From the NCBI GenBank assembly GCA_910578605.1, contig CAJTQG010000015.1, positions 47,004-68,167 on the forward strand: DNA of 21,164 bases. Reading direction: 5' to 3'. The notes under the pieces are model-generated. The model saw only the letters and a program-made list of their open reading frames with translations. It searched no databases and had not been told where the DNA came from. This document shows positions 8,707-15,351 of this stretch, piece after piece (within the stretch, counting starts at the first letter, position 1; every line of letters starts with the position of its first letter). Origin of the DNA: an uncultured Lachnospiraceae bacterium (GTDB lineage Bacteria; Bacillota; Clostridia; Lachnospirales; Lachnospiraceae). Position numbers and translations under genes: made by a program.

Positions 8707-10088
8707 TGGACGTATTGAAGAAGACGCCTGTAAGAGAGCAGGACCCTCAGGTAAGAGCAGCTAATTTTGAGGAGGTTTGTCTTGGATATAATAAAGAAGA
8801 AGCTATGGAGGAGGCAACACGCTGCATTAAATGTAATAATGCCCAGTGTATAAAGGGATGTCCGGTTGCCATCAATATACCAGGTTTTATCAAGGAAGTA
8901 GAGAATGACAATATAGAGGAGGCATATAAAATTATAGGCCAGTCCTCTGCGCTTCCGGCTATCTGCGGTCGTGTATGTCCACAGGAAAGTCAATGTGAGG
9001 GCAAATGTATTCGGGGCATTAAGGGAGAGCCCATTTCCATTGGTAAATTAGAACGATTTGTGGCGGACTGGGCAAGAGAAAATAACATTGAACCAGAAGG
9101 CGCCAAAGAAAAAAATGGCAGAAAGGTTGCCGTTATTGGTTCTGGTCCTGCAGGGTTAACCTGTGCGGGAGATTTGGCGAAGTGGGGCTATGATGTAACT
9201 ATATTTGAGGCGCTTCATGAAGCCGGTGGTGTGTTGGTATATGGTATTCCAGAATTTCGTCTTCCAAAGGAAACAGTTGTGAAGGAAGAAATTGAAAATG
9301 TAAAGAAGCTTGGAGTGAAAATTGAGACGAATGTTGTAATAGGTAAATCTATTACTATAGATGAGCTGATGGAGGAGGAAGGCTTTGAGGCGGTCTTTAT
9401 CGGTTCTGGTGCAGGCTTGCCTAAATTTATGGGAATACCAGGGGAAAATGCAAACGGTGTATTTTCTGCTAATGAGTATCTTACAAGAAATAATTTGATG
9501 AAAGCATTTGATGAAAATTATGATACCCCAATTGCAGCAGGGAAAAAAGTTGCAGTAGTGGGGGGAGGCAATGTGGCAATGGATGCAGCCAGAACAGCAC
9601 TTCGTCTGGGCGCTGAGGTACATGTTGTCTACCGAAGAAGCGAGGAGGAACTGCCTGCTAGAGTAGAGGAGGTACATCACGCCAAGGAGGAGGGGATTAT
9701 CTTTGACTTATTGACCAATCCTACCGAAATTTTAGTAGATGAGAACGGCTGGGTAAAGGGAATGACCTGCATTCGAATGGAATTGGGCGAGCCGGATGAT
9801 TCTGGCAGAAGAAGACCAGTGGAAGTGCCTGGTTCTGAGTTTGAATTGGAATTGGATACTGTGATTATGTCCCTTGGAACTTCCCCCAATCCATTGATTT
9901 CATCTACCACAAAAGGTTTGGAGACAAATAAGTGGAAGTGTATTATTGCGGATGAGAGCAATGGAAAGACAACAAAGGAAGGAGTTTATGCGGGAGGCGA
10001 CGCTGTGACAGGCGCTGCAACGGTTATTTTAGCTATGGAGGCAGGAAAGGCCGGAGCAAAAGGAATCCATGAATATCTTTCTAAGTGA
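8706..10088 (+). CDS. nfnB: NfnB large subunit (glutamate synthase small-chain-like)
   Basis: 460 residues, the usual length. It is often annotated gltA or NADPH-dependent glutamate synthase, but the adjoining nfnA-type gene identifies it as the large NfnAB subunit, which holds the bifurcating FAD and binds NADP(H) and ferredoxin. Two Cys sets for [4Fe-4S] clusters are visible: C40-x2-C43-x4-C48-x3-C52, and C87-x3-C91-x5-C97-x3-C101. GSGPAG at 145-150 is the FAD Rossmann loop, VVGGGNVAMD at 284-293 the NADP(H) loop with YRRSEEELPAR after it, and GDAVTGAATV near the end is the C-terminal FAD motif. The start ATG lies inside the nfnA stop (TAATG). NfnAB interconverts NADH, NADPH and reduced ferredoxin, which fits a strict anaerobe needing NADPH for biosynthesis. 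Confidence 0.93.
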   Translation: MDVLKKTPVREQDPQVRAANFEEVCLGYNKEEAMEEATRCIKCNNAQCIKGCPVAINIPGFIKEVENDNIEEAYKIIGQSSALPAICGRVCPQESQCEGKCIRGIKGEPISIGKLERFVADWARENNIEPEGAKEKNGRKVAVIGSGPAGLTCAGDLAKWGYDVTIFEALHEAGGVLVYGIPEFRLPKETVVKEEIENVKKLGVKIETNVVIGKSITIDELMEEEGFEAVFIGSGAGLPKFMGIPGENANGVFSANEYLTRNNLMKAFDENYDTPIAAGKKVAVVGGGNVAMDAARTALRLGAEVHVVYRRSEEELPARVEEVHHAKEEGIIFDLLTNPTEILVDENGWVKGMTCIRMELGEPDDSGRRRPVEVPGSEFELELDTVIMSLGTSPNPLISSTTKGLETNKWKCIIADESNGKTTKEGVYAGGDAVTGAATVILAMEAGKAGAKGIHEYLSK

Positions 10089-10160
10089 TGGGAATGCTTA
10101 TTTGGAAGAAATATAAATATAAATAATAGTAAAAGTAAAAAATGATAACAAATAGTTAGC

Positions 10161-10196
10161 AAAGAGACTGTCGCACAATAGTGGGGCAGTCCCTTT
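10161..10196 (+). terminator. Hairpin between nfnB and the Dabb gene
   Basis: AAAGAGACTG (10161-10170) pairs with CAGTCCCTTT (10187-10196) with one mismatch, and the inner TCGCAC pairs with GTGGGG apart from one G-G. A short T-run closes the second arm but no long U-tract follows. It lies about 70 bases after nfnB and ends 7 bases before the GGAGG of the Dabb gene. It could be a partial terminator or could affect translation of that gene. Confidence 0.5.
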
Positions 10197-10212
10197 GCCG
10201 GATGGAGGTAAA

Positions 10213-10506
10213 ATGATTCGACATATTGTAGCTTGGAATTTTAAGGAGGATATATCGGATAAGGCGTCTGCGGCAAAACGGATAAAGGAATCACTAGAGG
10301 CCCTTCGAGGTGAAGTGGAAGGTCTGTTCAGCCTAGAAGTGATAGTAAACGAGATGGAATCCAGCACTGTAGATATTACCTTGTACAGTGAGTTTGCTTC
10401 TAAGGAGGCGTTAGACAATTATCAGGTATGTCCCGGACATGTAATGGCGGCCGCTTATATTAAAGATGTGTGCTGTAATAGAACATGTATTGATTATGTA
10501 ATATGA
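10213..10506 (+). CDS. Dabb (stress-responsive A/B barrel) domain protein
   Basis: 97 residues from the ATG at 10213, which has GGAGG four bases before it; an upstream in-frame ATG at 10195 would lie before that site and within the hairpin, so it is rejected. The whole protein is one Dabb domain: MIRHIVAWNFKE at the start, an amphipathic helix (AAKRIKESLEAL), VDITLYSEFASKEALDNY in the middle, and the conserved HxxxxxYI stretch (GHVMAAAYIKDV). These are small dimeric cytoplasmic alpha/beta barrels, mostly of unknown substrate. The C-terminal end carries three Cys in VCCNRTC. Expression is probably by read-through of the hairpin from nfnAB or from an unseen promoter. No functional link to nfnAB is established. 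Confidence 0.85.
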   Translation: MIRHIVAWNFKEDISDKASAAKRIKESLEALRGEVEGLFSLEVIVNEMESSTVDITLYSEFASKEALDNYQVCPGHVMAAAYIKDVCCNRTCIDYVI

Positions 10507-10545
10507 TGTCAGAGTCAAAAGGTCAATGTTGTTTGTACTTGCACA

Positions 10546-10568
10546 AAAAGCCGGCTATGCCGGCTTTT
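10546..10568. terminator. Bidirectional rho-independent terminator
   Basis: AAAAGCCGGC, loop TAT, GCCGGCTTTT: a perfect 10-bp stem with A and T runs on the two sides, so it works in both directions. It sits between the Dabb gene (plus) and the convergent two-TM protein gene (minus), 40-odd bases from each stop codon. Confidence 0.92.
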
Positions 10569-10607
10569 GTTATGTATGTATTGTTGTCTACAAGAAATAA
10601 AACAGCA

Positions 10608-11195
10608 TTAGTCCTTGTCATATAATCTTTGATAAATATCTTCCACTATATGATCTAAATAACTCTCATCCATCTCGCCAAATTCATTAGTTAATGTGGT
10701 TTTCAGCCATTCTACACGTTTAAAATATAGAAGTTCTTCTGACTGTTCCTGCTCATTTTCCGAAAAGAGTAGGTGGTCGATTTCATCGCTGGTATATTGT
10801 TCCTTTATAAAGTTTAAAATTTGTTTATCAAATGCTTCTTCCTCTGCAATATTACTTTTAATTTTTTTGGCGTTTCTTAGTGACAATATTCCCACAATAA
10901 TAAAAACCAGAAAGAGCCCTCCCATAGCGGCAAGAAATACCCATTGCATAATATCATCAAAACCAATAGGGATAAAGCCAAGCTTTTGACATACAAGGAA
11001 GGCGATTCCCATCAGCCCCACAAGAATTAATGTAACCCCTGACGAGTGCATATCTTCATATTTATCAGAACTTTTTATAAAGGTCTTAGAGGAGGAGTCG
11101 GACTGCAGGTCTTCATAGTCAAGGGGCATATCTTCGTCTGTGTTAAATTCTGTAGATTCCAAGTTTTTTTCTGTTTGTGTTGTGTCATTAGGCAT
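10608..11195 (-). CDS. Acidic two-TM membrane protein of unknown function
   Basis: 195 residues from the ATG at 11195, which has AAGGAG nine bases upstream on the minus strand; an upstream in-frame ATG at 11261 lies on top of the promoter -10 and is rejected. I do not recognise the family. Residues 1-50 are polar and acidic (Asp, Glu, Ser, Thr). Two hydrophobic helices lie at about 53-77 and 83-106, joined by a short turn, followed by a Lys/Arg-bearing stretch (LRNAKKIK) that suggests both ends are in the cytoplasm. Residues about 115-195 are charged and helical, without Cys or a known catalytic motif. Its promoter lies at 11260-11288 and it shares a bidirectional terminator with the Dabb gene, so it is a single-gene transcript. 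Confidence 0.75.
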   Translation of the reverse strand: MPNDTTQTEKNLESTEFNTDEDMPLDYEDLQSDSSSKTFIKSSDKYEDMHSSGVTLILVGLMGIAFLVCQKLGFIPIGFDDIMQWVFLAAMGGLFLVFIIVGILSLRNAKKIKSNIAEEEAFDKQILNFIKEQYTSDEIDHLLFSENEQEQSEELLYFKRVEWLKTTLTNEFGEMDESYLDHIVEDIYQRLYDKD

Positions 11196-11221
11196 AGATT
11201 GATTCTCCTTTAATTTGAATT

Positions 11222-11248
11222 TGTGTCTCTTTAGAAAGGATAGACACA
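11222..11248 (-). other. Small hairpin in the 5' leader of the two-TM protein gene
   Basis: TGTGTCT (11222-11228) and AGACACA (11242-11248) form a perfect 7-bp stem in the stretch that should be the very start of the minus-strand mRNA, just below the -10 at 11260-11265. It may stabilise the 5' end. It does not match a riboswitch class I know. Confidence 0.35.
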
Positions 11249-11259
11249 GGAATGTTTTC

Positions 11260-11288
11260 ATTATATAATAAAATAAAATGTATCACAA
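11260..11288 (-). promoter_or_regulatory. Promoter for the two-TM protein gene
   Basis: On the minus strand: TTGTGA (11288-11283), a 17-base spacer and a perfect TATAAT (11265-11260). It gives a 5' leader of roughly 55-60 bases before the ATG at 11195. Confidence 0.68.
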
Positions 11289-11501
11289 CTGAAAATATTG
11301 AAAAAATAAAGTAACTATTTAGAACCACATTTGAAAAAATGCTGCAAAGAAGTTTATTTTTGCTTATGAATGGTCTGCTTGTCATATAGATTTATTTATA
11401 AAGACGGCCTTTATTCAGCAAGCATGAGCATTCTGATTTGTATACATTGGCATGGCTCTGAATAGTTACGAATTGTATGGGAAAGAAGAATGATATAGAT
11501 T
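11289..11501. other. Gene-free stretch before rlmH
   Basis: Together with the leader above, some 300 bases here carry no gene between the divergent two-TM protein gene and rlmH. I see only AT-rich DNA, ORFs of 13 codons or fewer with no ribosome binding site, and no convincing -35/-10 pair for rlmH. Confidence 0.6.
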
Positions 11502-11981
11502 ATGAAAATTACAATGATAACGGTTGGAAAAATCAAAGAAAAGTATTTTACAATGGCGATTGAGGAATATGCAAAACGATTACAGACATACTGCAGGTTA
11601 GAAATAATTCAGGTGGCAGACGAGAGGACACCGGACAAGAGCAGTGACCATGAAAATCAGCTAATTAAAGAAAAAGAAGCAGAAAGAATTTTAAGATTCA
11701 TAAAGGAAGATGCCTATGTCATCACTCTTGAAATTCAGGGAAAACAATTATCCTCGGAGCAATTGGCAAATAAAATACAAGATTTAGGAGTGCAGGGGAA
11801 CAGCCATATTTGCTTTATTATAGGTGGTTCTTTAGGGCTGCACGTCTCTGTATGCCAGAGGGCTGATTTTGCCTTGAGTTTTTCCGAGATGACATTTCCT
11901 CATCAGCTGATGAGAGTCATATTGTTAGAGCAAATTTATCGAAGCTTTCGCATTATCCATCATCAGCCCTACCACAAGTAA
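11502..11981 (+). CDS. rlmH: 23S rRNA (pseudouridine1915-N3)-methyltransferase RlmH
   Basis: 159 residues, the standard length. RlmH is a cytoplasmic SPOUT-class enzyme that uses S-adenosylmethionine to methylate pseudouridine 1915 in helix 69 of 23S rRNA on the 70S ribosome. The sequence shows the family start (MKITMITVGKIKEKYF), the SAM-binding knot loop (FIIGGSLGL, about 109-117), SFSEMTFPHQLMR and the conserved end (EQIYRSFRIIHHQPYHK). The ribosome binding site is weak (GGGAAAGAAG, over 10 bases upstream). There is no terminator before the ankyrin gene 100 bases downstream, so read-through is possible. Confidence 0.97.
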   Translation: MKITMITVGKIKEKYFTMAIEEYAKRLQTYCRLEIIQVADERTPDKSSDHENQLIKEKEAERILRFIKEDAYVITLEIQGKQLSSEQLANKIQDLGVQGNSHICFIIGGSLGLHVSVCQRADFALSFSEMTFPHQLMRVILLEQIYRSFRIIHHQPYHK

Positions 11982-12082
11982 AGATAGAATTCTGAAAAAG
12001 TTTGGGGAATACATAACAAAAACAGATAAACAGAGAAGGTAACTTGAATAATATTGCAGATGAGCAACAGAAAGGAGAGGCA

Positions 12083-13057
12083 ATGGAAAAATTATTATTA
12101 AAAGCGTGTCAAAATGGACAAAAGGGAGTGGTGATGGCATTTCTAAAAAAAGGGGGAATCAATGTCAATGCAGTGGATGAGACAGGGTTTGCCCCCATTC
12201 ACTATGCATGCAAAAAGGGTTACAGAGATATTGTGAAGATGCTGCTTGACAAGGAGGCGGATGTCAATTTGATTTCCAACACTAGTATTACGCCTCTGCA
12301 CATGGCAGTGATTTCAGGAAATAAAGAAATTATAAAGCTGTTAGTGGAGGAAGGAGCAGATATTAATGCAACAGATAAGGAGGGAAAAACGGTTTTAATC
12401 TATGCGGTGGAGGCCAGAAAGGCGGAGGCAGCCAGGTATTTGATGGAGCTAGGAGCAGATATTTCTGTGACAGACAATAATAGCCGGACTGCTCTCGACT
12501 ACGCAAATGCACTGGGGCTTGTGCAGCTTATTGAGAGTATGTCGAAGGAAAATCCAGGTAATGCGGATGCTTTCGGGAATACCCCTTTGCACCAGGCATG
12601 CTATAATGGACAAGGGGAGGTTGTCAAATCCATGCTGGCAAGGGGGGATATGGATATCAATGCCCGCAATGATGAGAAGGAGACACCCTTTTTCATTGCT
12701 GTAGTACAAGATAATCTATTGATTGCCGATTTGCTCTTGGAGGCGGGGGCGAACCCTAATATAAGCGGTAATTATGGCAATGCACCCTTGCACGTAGCAG
12801 CGGGAAACGAGAATGAACGGATTGTAAAAAGTCTGCTAGAGCATGGGGCAAAGATAGATGAGCGAAATGAGAGAGGGGAGACAGCTTTGATAATAGCAGC
12901 TATGAGAGGGAACAATTACATTGTGGGAGTGCTGTTAGATAATGGAGCTAATGTGGCTTACGCAGATATGCAGGAGCATACAGCGCTCTATTATGCCACA
13001 GAGGCCGGTTACAATGATATTGTTGAGAAATTGCTGATAGCGGGAGCCGAAAATTAG
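12083..13057 (+). CDS. Ankyrin-repeat protein, small
   Basis: 324 residues from the ATG at 12083, chosen because AAAGGAG lies just before it; a TTG at 12044 would add 13 polar residues and is less likely. The protein is almost only ankyrin repeats of 31-34 residues: an N-terminal cap at 1-32, then units starting near 33, 66, 98, 131, 162, 197, 230, 263 and 296, with signatures such as GFAPIHYA, SITPLHMA, GNTPLHQA, GNAPLHVA and GADIN/GANVA. No signal peptide or membrane helix, so it is cytoplasmic. Ankyrin solenoids bind other proteins; no enzymatic domain is attached and the partner is unknown. The next gene encodes a second ankyrin protein 137 bases downstream, which suggests a shared role. 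Confidence 0.93.
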   Translation: MEKLLLKACQNGQKGVVMAFLKKGGINVNAVDETGFAPIHYACKKGYRDIVKMLLDKEADVNLISNTSITPLHMAVISGNKEIIKLLVEEGADINATDKEGKTVLIYAVEARKAEAARYLMELGADISVTDNNSRTALDYANALGLVQLIESMSKENPGNADAFGNTPLHQACYNGQGEVVKSMLARGDMDINARNDEKETPFFIAVVQDNLLIADLLLEAGANPNISGNYGNAPLHVAAGNENERIVKSLLEHGAKIDERNERGETALIIAAMRGNNYIVGVLLDNGANVAYADMQEHTALYYATEAGYNDIVEKLLIAGAEN

Positions 13058-13078
13058 TTTTGTTTCCATGATATAGGA

Positions 13079-13118
13079 TTGTTTATATTGTTTATAATAT
13101 GAGAATGATTTGTTTATA
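13079..13118 (+). repeat. Three direct 9-mers between the ankyrin genes
   Basis: TTGTTTATA occurs exactly at 13079-13087, 13088-13096 and 13110-13118, the first two in tandem. A TATAAT (13093-13098) overlaps the second copy but has no good -35. They could be iterated protein-binding sites controlling the second ankyrin gene, or AT-rich coincidence. Confidence 0.5.
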
Positions 13119-13142
13119 GAATGAAAGAAATAAAAAGGATAT

Positions 13143-13161
13143 AAGTTTAACGGATAAACTT
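13143..13161 (+). promoter_or_regulatory. 7-bp inverted repeat before the second ankyrin gene
   Basis: AAGTTTA, spacer ACGGA, TAAACTT: a perfect palindrome 33 bases before the ATG at 13195 and 12 bases before its AAGGAG. It could be an operator or a small leader hairpin. No regulator gene is adjacent. Confidence 0.35.
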
Positions 13162-13194
13162 TAAAGAAACATAGAAGGAGATTTAGAGAAGATT

Positions 13195-15264
13195 ATGGAT
13201 ATAAAAGAATTGACAGAGCTGCTTGTGCAGTCAGTGGAGAGTAATAGGGGGAAGTATGTGCCATGGTGGGAGGATGATTTTGAAAATTGTATGTACAGGT
13301 ATGATTTGTTTTCTAAGGAGGATATACATAATGTGGAGGAATGTGTAAAAGCATGTGATAAAAGCCAATTATTTGAACCAGTTGGAAGTCTTGGATTTAC
13401 GCTGCTTCATCATCTTGTGTGGCTGAATTTTTATAGTGTGGTAGAAAATTTATGGGACAATCCGTCAGAGAAGCCTGCCTTTGAGGAAATCAACTGTACA
13501 GATGGGAAAGGGAAGGACATAACCCCTCTTATGCTTGCCTGCAGTCGGGGAAATCTGGCAATGGCGAAGCTTTTGATGACCTATGGCGCTGACTTTACTC
13601 TTTGTGATTGGAGAGGGAGGAATGTGTATCATTATCTGGCATCTCCTAGTATAAATGGAATGACAAATTATTATAGATGTTTAGAAAACGGAGTGTTGCA
13701 GAAAGAGGCGATAGCTGGATTGTTCGGAGAGGGGATAAACAAGCAGGATGAGGAGGGGATGACACCTTTTGTTCGTATGATTCATGAAAAGAATGTTAAC
13801 TGTTCATGGGCTTTGACTGATATTTTTTTGGAAAAGGGAGCCCAGACAGATTATAGAGACGAAAATGGCAATACCTTGCTCCATACCGCAATTTACAATC
13901 ATCACATGACGGCAGCGTTGAGACTGATGGAAAATACGGATATGGTAAATCAGGAAAATAAAGAAGGAAAAACGCCAATGCAAATTGCAATAGATTACAG
14001 AAATGAGGGGCTATGTATGGCTTTAGGAGATCATGGTGCCAAGGAGCCATGGGAGAAAAGCCGTATGCCTTTGAATGAATTAAGCAGGATTACAAGCAAC
14101 GCCTTTAGTCAATTTTCATCACAGGAGCGGGATAATATTAGTATTGCACTGTATCTGGCAGGAAAATTGATTCGTCAGGTAGACCCAGATGATGATGACG
14201 ACATGAAATGTGTTGAGGGAATACTTTACAGTGCTCTGTTGAATGATGAGAAATGCAGGGTGCTTGATTTATGTAAGGAGGCGGGGATTGATTTTACAAC
14301 ACCAGTTTTTTTTGGAGGCAGTGTTACCTGTCTTAGAGATTGCTGTCTTGGCGGAAACTATGGGGTAAAGACAATCAAAAAGCTAATCGAGCTTGGGGTA
14401 GATATGAATGAGGCGATTATTCAGGGAAGGACACCAGCGAATATAGTAGCATCTTTACGAAAAAGGAATATGCTCTCTGGACAGAAAGATGACTATTTTG
14501 AGAAGGCTGCTGTATTTTTCACAAAAGAGTCCATGGAGCAGGTGGACAATATGGGTACTACCGCTATTCATCAGGCTGTTAAAAACAATCATGCAGAGAT
14601 GCTGCAGGTGATGATAGAGAAAGGGGTGGATGTGAATCTGGCAGAGGATGCCCCGGCAGAGGCGGGAAATACTCCCCTACACACTGGATGTATTTATGGA
14701 AGCGCAGAGTGTGTGAAAATCTTGGAGGACTGTGGTGGGGATGATGCCATTCAGAATGTAAATGGTGAAACACCAGCCCACCATGCAGTGATGAAAAAGA
14801 AATTTGGGGGTGATTTAGACGCAAAGCAGAGGGCAAATGTATTGAAGGAGCTAAAGAATCTGGATATAGCAAGAAATGACGGGAAAACACCAATTATGCT
14901 GCTGCAATATAGGGATATTAACACAAATATGGATTTGCTGCCTATTTTCTTAGAGAAGGGAGCAGATGTAAATCATGCAGATAATGATGGCAATACTCCG
15001 CTGACTTTAAATGCCTATAATCAGTGCTACAAAGGCGTGGTGAAGGAACTGGTGCGCAGCGGGGCTAACGTAAATGCATCAGATAACAGGGGAAATACAG
15101 CGCTGCACTATGCCCTGCAATATGGAAGTCAGGAGACCGCTCGTTTTCTCATAAAAAAAGGCGCCGATTATAACTATGCCAACAATCAAGAAATTACGCC
15201 GGTTCAGCTGGCAGTAGAAAAGGGATATGATTCGGTGTTGGAGCTTATGAGTGATATTACATAA
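13195..15264 (+). CDS. Ankyrin-repeat protein, large, with non-ankyrin insert
   Basis: 689 residues, cytoplasmic by lack of signal or membrane helix. The first 60 or so residues (Trp-rich, KYVPWWEDDFENC) are not ankyrin. Repeats then appear at about 66-100, 107-140 (DITPLMLACSRGN), 190-225 (GMTPFVRMI), 227-290 (GNTLLHTAI, GKTPMQIAI), 460-490 (GTTAIHQAV), 500-540 (GNTPLHTGC, GETPAHHAV), 565-600 (GKTPIMLL) and 600-689 (GNTPLTLNA, GNTALHYAL, EITPVQLAV). A stretch at about 290-400, with an Asp run (DPDDDDDMK), does not show the pattern. It is less regular than its neighbour and may be a distinct scaffold rather than a recent duplicate. AAGGAG lies about 16 bases before the ATG, with GAGAAG nearer. 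Only 87 bases and no terminator separate it from the beta-galactosidase gene. Confidence 0.9.
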   Translation: MDIKELTELLVQSVESNRGKYVPWWEDDFENCMYRYDLFSKEDIHNVEECVKACDKSQLFEPVGSLGFTLLHHLVWLNFYSVVENLWDNPSEKPAFEEINCTDGKGKDITPLMLACSRGNLAMAKLLMTYGADFTLCDWRGRNVYHYLASPSINGMTNYYRCLENGVLQKEAIAGLFGEGINKQDEEGMTPFVRMIHEKNVNCSWALTDIFLEKGAQTDYRDENGNTLLHTAIYNHHMTAALRLMENTDMVNQENKEGKTPMQIAIDYRNEGLCMALGDHGAKEPWEKSRMPLNELSRITSNAFSQFSSQERDNISIALYLAGKLIRQVDPDDDDDMKCVEGILYSALLNDEKCRVLDLCKEAGIDFTTPVFFGGSVTCLRDCCLGGNYGVKTIKKLIELGVDMNEAIIQGRTPANIVASLRKRNMLSGQKDDYFEKAAVFFTKESMEQVDNMGTTAIHQAVKNNHAEMLQVMIEKGVDVNLAEDAPAEAGNTPLHTGCIYGSAECVKILEDCGGDDAIQNVNGETPAHHAVMKKKFGGDLDAKQRANVLKELKNLDIARNDGKTPIMLLQYRDINTNMDLLPIFLEKGADVNHADNDGNTPLTLNAYNQCYKGVVKELVRSGANVNASDNRGNTALHYALQYGSQETARFLIKKGADYNYANNQEITPVQLAVEKGYDSVLELMSDIT

Positions 15265-15341
15265 AGACAATATGCAGAATGGGGAAAAACATAATTTTAT
15301 GAAGTAAAAAGTGATGAATAGGAGATAGATAAGTATTGAAT

Positions 15342-15346
15342 GGAGG
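15342..15346 (+). promoter_or_regulatory. Ribosome binding site fixing the GH42 start
   Basis: GGAGG lies 5 bases before the ATG at 15352. The earlier in-frame ATG at 15340 overlaps this site and would add only MEVR, so 15352 is taken as the start. Confidence 0.8.
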
Positions 15347-15351
15347 TAAGG

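Noticed and set aside
9156..9680. 174-codon minus-strand ORF inside nfnB
   Set aside because: It is antisense to a conserved enzyme gene, low-complexity in composition, and has no supporting start signal.
8706..10088. True glutamate synthase small subunit
   Set aside because: No large glutamate synthase subunit is adjacent, and an overlapping nfnA with the Asp/Cys cluster identifies the pair as NfnAB.
11222..11248. Riboswitch in the two-TM protein leader
   Set aside because: The leader of about 60 bases is too short and has only one 7-bp stem with no known aptamer pattern.
13079..13118. CRISPR array or replication iterons at the three 9-mers
   Set aside because: Repeats are only 9 bases, spacing is irregular, and there is no cas or replication gene nearby.
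13195..15264. Toxin-immunity or phage-defence role for the ankyrin genes
   Set aside because: No toxin, nuclease, protease or sensor domain is fused or adjacent, and no mobile element borders the region; nothing in the sequence supports it.
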